DNA from: Planctomycetota bacterium
Lineage (GTDB): Bacteria; Planctomycetota; Planctomycetia; Pirellulales; Pirellulaceae
Reading direction: 5' to 3'
DNA length: 64,000 nt
Assembly: GCA_016872725.1 (NCBI GenBank)
Contig: VGZC01000012.1
Location: 1 to 64,000 of the forward strand
Shown here: positions 49,332 through 58,082 of the stretch, piece by piece
Layout: every line of letters begins with the position of its first letter
Numbering within the stretch: position 1 is the first letter of the stretch
Notes under the pieces: model-generated
Told to the model about the DNA's origin: nothing
The model's input: the letters and a program-made list of their open reading frames with translations, nothing else
The model's database searches: none
Position numbers and translations under genes: made by a program

Positions 49332-51329
49332 CTACCGCCGCAACCAGGGCGCCGCGCGTGTGGCTTCCTCGATCGGCCCCTCCGCGCCCGAACCGCTCGA
49401 CAGGAGACGCAGGTGTCGGTAGTAGACCTCGAGGCAAAGCGTCGCCATGGCCGTCGTGTAGACGCGCCCGCCGTATCCGCCCCACACGGTGTCGGTGGGC
49501 CAGCTTCCGGCGTGCTCGCCGACCCGCTCCTGGCGGGACAGCAAGGCTTCTTGCAGCCTCGCGTTCCAGGACGGCCATTGTGGATGCTTGACCTGGTATA
49601 ACGCGAGGGTCGCGTAGTACCAATAGTACAGGTTGGTCGGTCCGGCGCCGGGAGGCTCCTCGCCGCAGAACGCGCACGCCTCGTCGACCAATGCGCGATG
49701 CGCGGGCGCATGGAGGAAGACGCGGCAGACCAGGGCCTCGGCGGTCATCGTGCGGGACGGTCTCGCGCCGACCCGATACGCGGTCTTGCCTCCGTATTCG
49801 CCGGCCGCGGACGCCGTGAGGAAATCGAGCATGCCGCGCCGGGCGCTGGCTGGGATGGCGATCCCGCCAAGCTCGGCGCTGCGCAGCGCCATCACCTGCC
49901 ATCCGAACTGGCTCATGTCCCCCTGCGCGTCGCCGCGCTGGTACCGCCAACCGCCGTCGTTCGGAATCTGGGACGCCAAGGTGAACCGCTGCGCGCGGCG
50001 CACATACGGAGTCAACCGAGGATCATCCGTCATCGCGTGCGCCTCGCTGACGGCGAGGAACGCGATGCCGTGGCAGTACATGGCGGCGAACACGCTCGAA
50101 TCACCCGCGAGACTTCCGTCGGGGCGCTGGCTGTTGAGCAGGAATTCGAGTCCGTGCCGGACCGATTCGCGATAGGCGCCGTCGAGATGGGTGTGTCCCG
50201 CGCCGAGGAGCGCGAGGAGCGCGAGTCCCGTGATCCCCGTGTCGGCTCCCGCCCCGGCGCCGCCCCGATCGTGACCCAATACCTGCTGCTCGCGTCCCGC
50301 GCCGTGCGCCGTCGCATCCCAGCGCCCGTCCGGCGCCTGATGGGCGACGAGCCACGCGAGGCCCCGCTCGACGGCCTCCTCGCTCGCCTCCGAACCGCCA
50401 CTCGCCAGCGCGACCCGGCGCCGCTCGCGTTCCGACCGCCCGCGATAGACCTCCGGCGTCTCCCGCCGGATCGGACTCGCATCCGCTGACCGCGAACTCA
50501 CCCACGTCGATCGCGCGGACGGCGACTCGGACCAAGGGCTCGTCGAGCTCGGTTCGGACGCGGGCGCCGCGACGTTGGACGCCGACGCAACCCTGTTCGC
50601 GTCCGGGTCCCGGACGGGATCCACGTGTTCGTCCTGGATGGGCTCTTGGCCGCGATCGGGAGTGGATTCCGCGACCTGCCCACGGTTGGATTCCACCGGT
50701 TCCGGCTCGGCCCGCGCGGGCTCGGGCCCGGCGCCCTTCTTGTTGGAACGATCGCCGGCACGGGCATCGTCATCCGAGGCCATCGCGGCGCGGTCCGTTG
50801 GTTCGTCGGGCTCAAGTGGGATTCCGCCTTCGCCCGAACCGAACGATGCATCCTGGGCGAGCGCGCCGGGTGGTTCAACCGAGTGGGAAACGGACACCGT
50901 ATGCGCCGTGCCGTCCGCCGAGACGTCGGGATCGGCCGATTCCGTCGCCGAGTCCGGAGGTTCCGGGATGGCCGGAGAGGCCGCCGTCGCGTCCGCCACG
51001 TTCCGATCGGCCGAGTCCGGCGCGTCTTGGGAATCGGACGAAACGGCGTCCTCTTCGCCGTCGAGCAACGTGAATTGAACGGGCGGGCCGAGTGGGCCGA
51101 GCCCGATCGGGTCGACGACGAGTCGCGTGGAAAAGGCGGTCGTCGCGAGAATGACGTGTGCGACAAGGGACAGGACCACACACTGGGCGATCGGACGAAT
51201 CCGCCACCATGGGTGCCGCATGCGCACGACCACGGCGATCGTCAACAGGCCCACCAAGATCCACAGGCAGGCGATCAGCCACGGCGCGTACGAGCCGGGC
51301 GCGCCGATCGATGCGATCATCGCGGCCAC
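49332..51329 (-). CDS. Membrane-anchored alpha/alpha-toroid protein in a TonB-like position
   Basis: Third gene of an exbB-exbD unit. The protein is ~665 residues. Residues ~10-70 contain two or three hydrophobic segments (PWLIACLWILVGLLTIAVVV, AQCVVLSLVAHVILATTAFS). Residues ~90-300 are a long acidic/proline/serine-rich linker without predicted fold, as in TonB periplasm-spanning regions. Residues ~310-660 form a prenyltransferase/squalene-oxidase-like toroid with repeats such as RGLAWLVAHQAPDGRWD, HGLEFLLNSQRPDGSLAGD and FTLASQIPNDGGWRYQRGD. No catalytic acid or metal motif is seen. GTG 51329 overlaps the exbD stop by one base (TAGTG) with GGGGG seven bases upstream; ATG 51320 is the alternative. 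The C-terminal domain probably binds a partner or substrate in the periplasm. No TonB domain is visible. Confidence 0.78.
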   Translation of the reverse strand: MAAMIASIGAPGSYAPWLIACLWILVGLLTIAVVVRMRHPWWRIRPIAQCVVLSLVAHVILATTAFSTRLVVDPIGLGPLGPPVQFTLLDGEEDAVSSDSQDAPDSADRNVADATAASPAIPEPPDSATESADPDVSADGTAHTVSVSHSVEPPGALAQDASFGSGEGGIPLEPDEPTDRAAMASDDDARAGDRSNKKGAGPEPARAEPEPVESNRGQVAESTPDRGQEPIQDEHVDPVRDPDANRVASASNVAAPASEPSSTSPWSESPSARSTWVSSRSADASPIRRETPEVYRGRSERERRRVALASGGSEASEEAVERGLAWLVAHQAPDGRWDATAHGAGREQQVLGHDRGGAGAGADTGITGLALLALLGAGHTHLDGAYRESVRHGLEFLLNSQRPDGSLAGDSSVFAAMYCHGIAFLAVSEAHAMTDDPRLTPYVRRAQRFTLASQIPNDGGWRYQRGDAQGDMSQFGWQVMALRSAELGGIAIPASARRGMLDFLTASAAGEYGGKTAYRVGARPSRTMTAEALVCRVFLHAPAHRALVDEACAFCGEEPPGAGPTNLYYWYYATLALYQVKHPQWPSWNARLQEALLSRQERVGEHAGSWPTDTVWGGYGGRVYTTAMATLCLEVYYRHLRLLSSGSGAEGPIEEATRAAPWLRR

Positions 51330-51772
51330 TAACGAACCCCCGTCGATGCGCCGTTCGGGGCACGAGCCAGGCGTACGGAGATTCCCATCTCCGAAATCCC
51401 CGCTTGTCGGCATGCGTGCAGCACGGACGCGACCTGTTGCAGCGAACTGTCCGCATCACCCCGCACGAGGACTCCCAGCCCCCGCCGCGTCCCGGCGGCC
51501 GCCTTGAGTTTCCGTTCGAGTTCGTCGAGCGTGACGGGTTCGCGATCGAGGACCAGGGCGCCGGCGCGATCGATGGTGACCGTGCGCCGCGTCGGAGCCG
51601 GCGGAGAACCCGCGTTCGGATTGGCCACTTCGGGCACGTGCACCGCCAGGTTCCGCTCGGCGTCGGTGAACGTCGTGCCGACCATGAAGAAGATGATCAG
51701 CAGGAACACGACATCGATCATCGGCGTCAGGTTCAAACTCGGCGCTTCGTCCCGATGGGTCTTGAGCGGCAT
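51329..51772 (-). CDS. exbD: ExbD/TolR-type biopolymer transport protein
   Basis: The 147-residue protein has one N-terminal membrane helix with the expected Asp: APSLNLTPMIDVVFLLIIFFMVGTTF-type, where the aspartate in PMIDVVFLL is the proton-carrying residue. A periplasmic domain follows (RTVTIDRAGALVLDREPVTLDELERKLK and VRGDADSSLQQVASVL). It forms a proton-driven motor with the ExbB-like protein encoded 60 bp upstream. Its stop overlaps the start of the toroid gene by one base, indicating translational coupling. Confidence 0.93.
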   Translation of the reverse strand: MPLKTHRDEAPSLNLTPMIDVVFLLIIFFMVGTTFTDAERNLAVHVPEVANPNAGSPPAPTRRTVTIDRAGALVLDREPVTLDELERKLKAAAGTRRGLGVLVRGDADSSLQQVASVLHACRQAGISEMGISVRLARAPNGASTGVR

Positions 51773-51832
51773 GTCCGGCGCTCTCCGTGCGAGTGGACGA
51801 TTCGACGCGCCCGTCGATCGGGCGGTGCCGTG

Positions 51833-52657
51833 CTACGCGGCGCGCTTGCCAAGCCCTTTCTCGGCCGATTTCGCCCCCGATTCCACCGCGCGGTCGCCCG
51901 CGATCGACTCGACCACCTCCTGGCTCAGCGAGTCGATTTCAATGACGAATCGGTCCACGCGTCCGACGAACCAGAGGTAGGCGGTGAGCGCGGGGATGGC
52001 GACGGTGAGTCCCGCGGCGGTGGTGATGAGCGCCACGCTGATGCCGCCCGCCAACAGCTCGGGACGACCCATCGCCGCGGCGCTCGCGATCATGTTGAAA
52101 CTCTGGATCATCCCGAGCACCGTTCCGAGCAGTCCCATGAGGGGCGTCACCGTCGCGATTCCGTTGAACAACCGGACAAAACGCCGCAGATGGTTCGCGA
52201 CCCGCTCGCCTTCATCCAAGACGGCCTGTTCCACTTCGACCGCCGGCCGTCCCCATTTCTTCACGGCCGCCGCGAACACCGACGAAACGGGACTGCGGTT
52301 CTCGTCGCACAGCGTCAGGGCCGTGGCCCGGTCGAGCTGGCGGTCGGCGAGCATTTCCAGGAACCGTTTCACAAACGGCCGCGGAACAACGCGAGAACGG
52401 CGCAGACTGAAACACCGTTCGAGCAGGAAGACAACGAACACGAAGGAACAGGCGCCGATCGGGATCATCAAGACGCCGCCTTCGCGAACGATGGCGAGCA
52501 GATTCTTAGTGGGGATGGCCGGAGCGGATTCCGTTTCCTGAGCCATGAGCGGAACCGCCGCGCAGGCCGCCGCGATCCATGCGGCGGCGATCCACGCGGC
52601 GCGTCGGAGTCGGATCGACCCAAACCGCCGATCCGTCCGTTGCTTCCTGCTCTTCAT
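51833..52657 (-). CDS. exbB: ExbB/TolQ/MotA-type proton channel
   Basis: About 274 residues. An N-terminal hydrophobic signal/anchor (AAWIAAAWIAAACAAVPLMA) is followed by the three-helix MotA/TolQ/ExbB architecture: LMIPIGACSFVFVVFLLERCF, then a cytoplasmic loop, FNGIATVTPLMGLLGTVLGMI with the conserved threonine-proline, and GGISVALITTAAGLTVAIPALTAYLWFV. With ExbD it couples proton flow to work at the outer membrane. The start is uncertain among ATG 52657, ATG 52666 and GTG 52681; 52657 was taken. The gene is first in the exbB-exbD-toroid unit. Confidence 0.92.
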   Translation of the reverse strand: MKSRKQRTDRRFGSIRLRRAAWIAAAWIAAACAAVPLMAQETESAPAIPTKNLLAIVREGGVLMIPIGACSFVFVVFLLERCFSLRRSRVVPRPFVKRFLEMLADRQLDRATALTLCDENRSPVSSVFAAAVKKWGRPAVEVEQAVLDEGERVANHLRRFVRLFNGIATVTPLMGLLGTVLGMIQSFNMIASAAAMGRPELLAGGISVALITTAAGLTVAIPALTAYLWFVGRVDRFVIEIDSLSQEVVESIAGDRAVESGAKSAEKGLGKRAA

Positions 52658-53028
52658 GGCGGCCATCCCTGGCGACTCCACGTTCCTCCCTCTTCATCGA
52701 GCCGTCAGGCAAGCCGGCATCACGAAAAACGCGAACGGGCCGTTCGGGCGGGCCGAACCTGTCGGAGTGCGCCGTTTGCGCAAAGTGGACGGGACGGATG
52801 CCCTGCGAGCCCACCTCACCAACCTGATTTCCGATGTCGACGAAGGTTCGATTCCAAGTCAAAATGGAGAATCCCGATCGATCCGGAATGGCGCGAGCCG
52901 CGCGTCAAGGTATGCTCGTCGAGAGCGTGTGGAACGACCGATCAAGACCCTTCGACGCGGAAGGCGTTGGGGGCCGACCATCGGGAGCCGGACGGCGTCA
53001 CCCTGCGGAAGCGAAGGCGAACCGACCC
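52658..53028. other. Divergent intergenic region between exbB and the TPR protein
   Basis: The 371 bases must carry promoters for both genes. No clear hexamers, operator or small gene could be recognised. The open plus-strand frame through it up to 53028 has no protein-like content. Confidence 0.3.
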
Positions 53029-54393
53029 ATGAGCAGTCTCGAATGTGGATCACGCGACCCGGTGAAGCCCCGCTCGGCCGATGGCAAGCGCGCGCAACAA
53101 AAGGCTCCATGGCGCGCGATGGCGATCGTCGTGACCGCCGCTTGCGGATTGCTCGGCGTATCGGTGGCGCCCCGCGTTTGGACCGAGTTTCAGATCCGCA
53201 AGGCTCGCCGGTTGATGGACGCAAGGCAGGATGCGCGGGCACTCGATCTGCTGCGACGCGCCGAGCGGTTTCAGCCGAACAGCGGTTCGATTCAATTCCA
53301 CTTGGGCCGCGTCCACCGGCATTTGGGAGATACGGAGACGAGCGGCAAGCACTTGGCGATCGCCCGCCAAAACGGTTACGCCGAGCATCTCGTCGATCGC
53401 GAGTACCAGTTGATTTCGGCCCAACAAGGGCAGTTCGGTGAAATCGAGCCGTACATCGGCGCCCTGCTCGCCAACGAGGTCACGGAGTTACCCGACATCT
53501 GCGAGGCGCTCGCGCGGGGATTCGTCAAGACGCTTCGGTTCCGCGACGCGCATCGCATGCTCGACTCGTGGGCGCTTGTCGAACATACCGACCCGGTCCT
53601 GCACACGATGCGCGGCGAGTTGTTCCGACTGCGCGACGAATGGAAACCGGCAATCGACTCCTACAAGATGGCCTTACTGCACGACCCCGATCACGCGGAC
53701 GCCCTGCTGGGTTTGGGTGAGGCGTTCCTCGAGATGGCCCAGTGGTCCGAGGCGGAAGAAGCGTTTCGACGCGCGAGGCCTCTTTTCGAGGTCCGCGAAA
53801 ACGCCGATCGGGAACGCGTCGAACGGGGGCTCGTCCGATGCCTCATCGAGCTGCGGTCGGACGATCCGTCGCGCCGGGACGAAGCCCGCGCGCTGACGGC
53901 CGATCTGACGGCCGACCTGACGGCGAACGACGAGTGGCGGCCCATGCTGGCTCGGCTCGCGCTCGCCGAAAAACGGCCGGACCGGGCCATCGCCTGGCTT
54001 GCTCCGCGGGTGGCGTGTTGGCCCGACGAAATCGCGACGGCATCGCTGGAAGCGGAGGCGTTCCGCGCGCTCGGACGCGTGGAGGACGCCGATCGGCGCA
54101 CGCGGGCCGTCGAGTTGGCCGCGAGGGAATGGTCGGGTGTCGCGCCGCTCCTCAAGGTGCTCGACGAACAGCCGAAAAACGCCGACGTCCGCTACGAAAT
54201 CGGCGAACTCGTCGTTCGCTTGCGTTCGCGGCGGGACGGAATCCGCTGGCTCGAAGCCGCGACACTCCTCGATTCATTCCACCGAGCCGCCCATGAGCGG
54301 CTGATCGCGACGTGCGAAAAGGCGGGCGAGGTCGAGTTGGGTATCCGATTTCGGCGGCGCATGGAGTCGATCGTCGAAGTTGTCCACCGTTGA
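53029..54393 (+). CDS. TPR-repeat protein with N-terminal membrane anchor
   Basis: The 454-residue protein has a short cytoplasmic start, a membrane segment ([16 protein letters not shown] near residue 30) and a helical tetratricopeptide array from about residue 55: [77 protein letters not shown], and later weaker repeats. TPR proteins mediate protein contacts; the partner is not identifiable. A 12-bp unit repeats three times at 53892-53927, giving [10 protein letters not shown]. It diverges from exbB and precedes a DUF1559 pseudopilin gene. The ATG at 53029 lies nearest the membrane segment; the frame is open upstream. Confidence 0.78.
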   Translation: MSSLECGSRDPVKPRSADGKRAQQKAPWRAMAIVVTAACGLLGVSVAPRVWTEFQIRKARRLMDARQDARALDLLRRAERFQPNSGSIQFHLGRVHRHLGDTETSGKHLAIARQNGYAEHLVDREYQLISAQQGQFGEIEPYIGALLANEVTELPDICEALARGFVKTLRFRDAHRMLDSWALVEHTDPVLHTMRGELFRLRDEWKPAIDSYKMALLHDPDHADALLGLGEAFLEMAQWSEAEEAFRRARPLFEVRENADRERVERGLVRCLIELRSDDPSRRDEARALTADLTADLTANDEWRPMLARLALAEKRPDRAIAWLAPRVACWPDEIATASLEAEAFRALGRVEDADRRTRAVELAAREWSGVAPLLKVLDEQPKNADVRYEIGELVVRLRSRRDGIRWLEAATLLDSFHRAAHERLIATCEKAGEVELGIRFRRRMESIVEVVHR

Positions 54394-54737
54394 AGGGCGC
54401 CAAGGAAACTCCGAAATGGCGTCGCGCCTCATCCACGGGCGATCGACCCGGCGGTTTCCAAGCGCGATTCGGCGCGGCCGTTCGTGAAACCCGAAGCCGA
54501 GCGTTGCGAGCCGCCAGGCTCGCGAGGCGGAGGCGAGGGGACGCCGCTCCGAAACGTCCCGCGATCGAGCGTCGGCGTGGTTCATGGCGGAGTGTCGCGA
54601 ACCGTCGTTCCCGCCCGACCTCCCCCCTTGACCGTCCCGGCCGTCGACCGAATAATCCGAGGGATTCAGCGAGACCGAGTCTCATTATCAGAAAGCACGC
54701 CGCTGCGATGCGGTCTTCCTCAAGGGAGGTTCGAATC
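54394..54737. other. Upstream region of the DUF1559 gene
   Basis: This 344-base gap holds a palindrome GAGAC-CGA-GTCTC at 54671-54683 followed by ATTATCA (54684-54690), described separately. The rest, before about 54650, shows no gene or other signal. Confidence 0.35.
54671..54690. promoter_or_regulatory. Fur-box-like palindrome upstream of DUF1559 gene
   Basis: GAGAC-CGA-GTCTC is a perfect 5-bp palindrome. On the reverse strand the segment begins TGATAAT, a perfect half of the 7-1-7 Fur consensus, with a weaker second half (3 of 7). It ends 47 bases before the DUF1559 ATG, a normal operator position. Binding by Fur is a guess. Confidence 0.3.
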
Positions 54738-55847
54738 ATGCGATGGGTCGAGTGTCGTCCGGGGTCGGGGTCGGGGTTGGGGTTGGGGTTGGGGCTGGGG
54801 TCGGGGTCCGGAGACGGGAGCGAACGGGCGCGGGCGAACGGCGACCGCCGGTGGGGTCGGCCCGCCTTTACGCTCGTCGAATTGCTCGTCGTGATCGCGA
54901 TCATCGGCGTACTGGTCGCCCTCCTCCTCCCCGCCGTGCAGTCGGCCCGCGAGGCGGCTCGGCGCATGGCCTGCTCCAACAACCTCCGGCAACTCGGCAT
55001 CGCGCTCGCCAACCGCGAGTCGGCCTTGCGTACGTTTCCGGCGAGTTGGACGCTGCCGGCCGACGGTTCGGGAGACGGATGGTCCGCGCCGGCGCAGATC
55101 CTTCCCTATGTCGAGGAAACGAATTACGCCGACCGCATCGACCTGAACCGAGGCTACGCGGGCCAAACGTTCACCGAGAGCGGAGGCAATGTGATCGTGC
55201 TGAGTTCGTATCGGGTGAACGTGTTGGTCTGTCCGTCGGAGACGCGGGACGAGGCGCGCAGGGACAGCGGCAAGCCTGTTCATTTCCCGTTGAATTACGG
55301 CGCCAATGTCGGAACCTGGTTCGTCTATGATCCCCGGCGTCCGGGCCAGGGCCAGGGGGCGTTCGAGCCGGCCCGCGAATCGACGCCGGCTCAGATCACG
55401 GACGGGCTGAGCAACACGGTGGCGTTCGCGGAAGTGAAGGCGTACACCGCCTACTTCCGCAATGCGGCCCTCACCGATCCGCCGCCGCCCACCTCCGCCG
55501 GACTGTGCGCGCTCGGCGGTCAGTTCAAGACGAACTCGGGGCACACGGAGTGGGTTGACGGCCGTTGTCATCAGTCGGCGGTCACCGGTTTGTTTCCGCC
55601 CAACACGGCCTGCCGCTGCGCGATCGGCGGGCAGCCGTTCGACGTCGACTGGACGAACCAACAGGAAGGCAAATCGGCCACCGTCCCGACGTTCGCGTCG
55701 GTGACGTCCCGCAGCTACCATCCGCAGGGTGTCGAGGTCGTCTTTCTGGACGGCTCCACGCATTTTGTCGCCAACACGATCGACCCCCGCGCCTGGCAGG
55801 CTCGATTCACGCGGAGCGGCGGCGAGGTCGCCGAGCCTTTACCGTGA
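54738..55847 (+). CDS. DUF1559 domain-containing pseudopilin-like protein
   Basis: The 369-residue planctomycete DUF1559 protein has a prepilin-type N-methylation segment ([20 protein letters not shown] then [16 protein letters not shown]) at about residues 44-80. The residue before the cleavage-site Phe is Ala and not the usual Gly. The C-terminal DUF1559 domain has [52 protein letters not shown] and the terminal [19 protein letters not shown]. Before the prepilin segment lies a Gly-Ser/Gly-Leu tract encoded by G-rich hexamers (54761-54808). GGAGG stands eight bases before the ATG. The family is exported by type II/IV-like machinery; its job is unknown. Odd points are the tract and the Ala. 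Confidence 0.93.
   Translation: MRWVECRPGSGSGLGLGLGLGSGSGDGSERARANGDRRWGRPAFTLVELLVVIAIIGVLVALLLPAVQSAREAARRMACSNNLRQLGIALANRESALRTFPASWTLPADGSGDGWSAPAQILPYVEETNYADRIDLNRGYAGQTFTESGGNVIVLSSYRVNVLVCPSETRDEARRDSGKPVHFPLNYGANVGTWFVYDPRRPGQGQGAFEPARESTPAQITDGLSNTVAFAEVKAYTAYFRNAALTDPPPPTSAGLCALGGQFKTNSGHTEWVDGRCHQSAVTGLFPPNTACRCAIGGQPFDVDWTNQQEGKSATVPTFASVTSRSYHPQGVEVVFLDGSTHFVANTIDPRAWQARFTRSGGEVAEPLP
54761..54808 (+). repeat. Eight GGGGT[C/T]-type hexamers inside the DUF1559 gene
   Basis: The units read GGGGTC, GGGGTC, three GGGGTT, GGGGCT, and two GGGGTC, all in frame as Gly-Ser or Gly-Leu. They can form a G-quadruplex and can slip in multiples of six. They lie 23 bases after the start codon, where such a structure could affect translation. 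Confidence 0.9.
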
Positions 55848-55863
55848 CGGCTCAACGTCACGG
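55842..55863. terminator. Hairpin over the DUF1559 stop codon
   Basis: CCGTGACG at 55842-55849 and CGTCACGG at 55856-55863 form a perfect 8-bp stem with a six-base loop that includes the end of the coding region (TGA at 55845-55847). No T run follows. Confidence 0.4.
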
Positions 55864-55903
55864 AGCGGCCTGATTCCGCGCGGGCTCGTGTCCGTGTCTC
55901 AAG

Positions 55904-55944
55904 AAACGTATACCGACTGGCAAGTTGCCAGCCGGTATACGTTT
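55904..55944. terminator. 20-bp inverted repeat between convergent genes
   Basis: Arms 55904-55923 and 55925-55944 match with one mismatch and a one-base centre, and the inverted repeat ends in GTTT on both strands. It lies between the convergent DUF1559 and lipoprotein genes and could end both transcripts. The arms have lower GC than the surroundings. Confidence 0.6.
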
Positions 55945-56014
55945 CAGGCGTCGCATGCCTCGAAGACACAGGCCCGACCGCAGGAGCGGTTCGGGCGATT
56001 CGAACGGTGGCCGA

Positions 56015-56587
56015 TCAGAACGGAGCACTCGCTCCGCTGTCGACGTCGCCGACCATATGGAAGTGGTTGTGGTCGACATAGATCACTTCGGATGCCTCGG
56101 CGTCTTGCACGGTGTACGGGACGGGCCAGCCGACGCGCGTGGTTTCCGAGTAGTAGATCGTGCACTTGTAGTGGGCATGGTGGAGCTGCGCGGGGCCGAT
56201 GAGCGGGATGAAGCGCGGCGGATCGACGTAGTCGGCGATCTTGTCCTTCACAATCCGCACGTTGGACCGCTGTACTTCGTGGAGGAACGGGAGTCCCCCT
56301 TGCACGGGCTTGGCCCGTTCGAGCGCGCGAACCACTTCATCGTCGCTCGGCGGATCGAGGGCGACGGCCGGGCCGCCCGCCGTGATCGGACCGAGGATGG
56401 GGGCACGGGCGTACCGCTCGTGGTCCCAGGCCTCGTCCTCTTCCGACTTCTGGAAATAGGGACTGACCGGGATCGGTACGCCGAAAAACCCGAGATCCGG
56501 TCCCGACGTGATGCCAACGCATCCAGAGCTCAACGTGGCGATCGCCACGAGCGCGAAACCGCGCAGAGCTGGAATCCTGTACGCCAT
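56015..56587 (-). CDS. Planctomycete lipoprotein of unknown function
   Basis: The 190-residue product has a lipoprotein signal (MAYRIPALRGFALVAIATLSSGC, lipobox LSSGC, cysteine at 23). The mature part includes GVPIPVSPYFQKSEEDEAWDHERYARAPILGPI, VALDPPSDDEVVRALERAKPVQGGLPFLHEVQRSNVRIVKDKIADYVDPPRF and YKCTIYYSETTRVGWPVPYTVQD. The end is histidine-rich (YVDHNHFHMVGD). I do not recognise a family beyond planctomycete lipoproteins of similar size. It lies between a strong hairpin and the BON-domain gene's terminator and seems to be transcribed alone. Confidence 0.85.
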   Translation of the reverse strand: MAYRIPALRGFALVAIATLSSGCVGITSGPDLGFFGVPIPVSPYFQKSEEDEAWDHERYARAPILGPITAGGPAVALDPPSDDEVVRALERAKPVQGGLPFLHEVQRSNVRIVKDKIADYVDPPRFIPLIGPAQLHHAHYKCTIYYSETTRVGWPVPYTVQDAEASEVIYVDHNHFHMVGDVDSGASAPF

Positions 56588-56822
56588 GGGTAATCCTCGA
56601 TCGTTGCGACGCCCATCCTGCGGCGGCCAAGGCGTTGACAGCTCGCCGCGATTTCCTCCGCAGGGACAATCCTAGTTATCGTGTGGGTTTGGGCAGAACT
56701 TGCGGGATTTTCCGGAAGTACCGAAAAAAGCGGAAAAAGCGATCGACTCGAACGGGCCCCCGGACCTTCGGCGACATCGCGGACGATGCCCGCGCCGAGG
56801 CATCCGGACGGACAAGAACGCA

Positions 56823-56852
56823 AAACGCCCCCGTGCGACAACGGGGGCGTTT
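56823..56852 (-). terminator. Intrinsic terminator after the BON-domain gene
   Basis: A 12-bp perfect stem (56823-56834 and 56841-56852) with a six-base loop; read on the minus strand it ends in TTTT. It lies 37 bases after the BON gene stop at 56889, as expected for its terminator, and may act for both strands. Confidence 0.75.
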
Positions 56853-56888
56853 CGTGCTCGTTCGCCGCGTTTGCGGAGGGTCCTCCGA

Positions 56889-58082
56889 CTACCTCGACTT
56901 GAAGTCGAGTTGCCACCAACCGTCATCCCATTCCAGCGTGACCTTGCGCCAGCCGAGGGGGACTTGGGGGTATGGGTAGAACGGACCGATGTAGGGCCAG
57001 GCGGTCGGCGAATACTGGCGGGGATAGGTTACCGCCGCGTAGTTCGGATAGGCCGCGTAGCTCGGCCACGCATACGACGGCATTTGCGGGTGGTCGTAGC
57101 GGACCTGGGCGACGCCGACCATGCTGCCGTAATGAGCCGGAATGGGAGCCGCCTGCGGGAGGCCGGCTTGCGCCTGGGGCGCGGCGGGAATCGGCGCCGC
57201 CGGAGTCGGCTGGAGCGGCGCGGGTGACGCGGGTGTCGCGGGTGTCGGCTCCGGTTGGGGCGCGACCTGGGCGACCTCGGGGCTCGCCGCGCGTCGGCGG
57301 GTTGACATGTCGCTGGTCGACGCGGGACGGACCTGCGCGGTCGTCGCCGATTCGATCTGGATCATGTCCACCACCTGATAGACGCCGGGCACGCGGCGGG
57401 CGACTTCGAGCGCCAGTTGCTTCTGTTCGGGCTGGGAGACGCGGCCTTCGAGCATCACGGAGCCTTCCTCGACTTTCATGTCGAGCCGGAATCCGTGCAG
57501 GTGGCCGCTCTGTTTGTACTGCTGCAGACGATCGAAGATCTGCTGGGCGATCTGGTCGTCGCTGATCCGCGGCGCGGCGGCCGGCTCGGATGTCGTGTTC
57601 GCCGAAGCGACCTGGACGGGCAACGGCGCGTCGGCCTCGATCGCGCGCCGCTCGACCGGCTGAGCATTCGGCCGTTTCGCAGCGGCCGTTTTCGAAACGG
57701 ACGATTCGCGCGTGTCGCGGTGGGCGCCGAGCAAGTTCTTGGGGTTGAGTCGCGAGAGGCTGAAGCGGGGTGTTTCCTTTTCGCCGCCCTTCGCGTGTCC
57801 GTCGGCGACCCGCAGGTCATTGACGACCTGCTTGACGCCGGCCGTGCGCCGAGCGACATCCAAGGCCAGCTTCTGTTGCTGGGCATCGGACACGCGGCCC
57901 GTGAGCAGCACGGTGCCTTCCTCGACTTCCAGATCGATCTTGAAACCGCGCAGCTTGCCGGCCGACTGTTCGGCCTTCAGTTCCTGCACGATTTGCTGGG
58001 CGATTTGCTGATCGTCGGCTCGCACCCATGTTGGCGCGAAAGACGCCAGCGTGACCGCCAGGCCAACAAAGACTCGTCGCAT
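56889..58082 (-). CDS. Exported double-BON-domain protein
   Basis: The 397-residue protein has a signal peptide (MRRVFVGLAVTLASFAPTWVRA). Two BON domains follow: residues ~24-95 (DQQIAQQIVQELKAEQ ... GFKIDLEVEEGTVLLTGRVSDAQQQKLALDVARRT) and ~170-245 (DDQIAQQIFDRLQQYK ... GFRLDMKVEEGSVMLEGRVSQPEQKQLALEVARRV). BON domains bind phospholipid or other hydrophobic ligands and are common in periplasmic stress proteins. Residues ~250-345 are Pro/Ala/Gln-rich, and the C-terminus is aromatic-rich (WRKVTLEWDDGWWQLDF). The ATG at 58082 follows CAGGAGGGGG, a near-ideal ribosome-binding site; the upstream frame is spurious. Terminated by the hairpin at 56823-56852. Ligand unknown. Confidence 0.88.
   Translation of the reverse strand: MRRVFVGLAVTLASFAPTWVRADDQQIAQQIVQELKAEQSAGKLRGFKIDLEVEEGTVLLTGRVSDAQQQKLALDVARRTAGVKQVVNDLRVADGHAKGGEKETPRFSLSRLNPKNLLGAHRDTRESSVSKTAAAKRPNAQPVERRAIEADAPLPVQVASANTTSEPAAAPRISDDQIAQQIFDRLQQYKQSGHLHGFRLDMKVEEGSVMLEGRVSQPEQKQLALEVARRVPGVYQVVDMIQIESATTAQVRPASTSDMSTRRRAASPEVAQVAPQPEPTPATPASPAPLQPTPAAPIPAAPQAQAGLPQAAPIPAHYGSMVGVAQVRYDHPQMPSYAWPSYAAYPNYAAVTYPRQYSPTAWPYIGPFYPYPQVPLGWRKVTLEWDDGWWQLDFKSR

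Noticed and set aside
46991-49591. Long plus-strand open frame opposite mce and pckA
   Set aside because: The minus strand carries complete, motif-rich enzymes. The plus frame shows no family signals.
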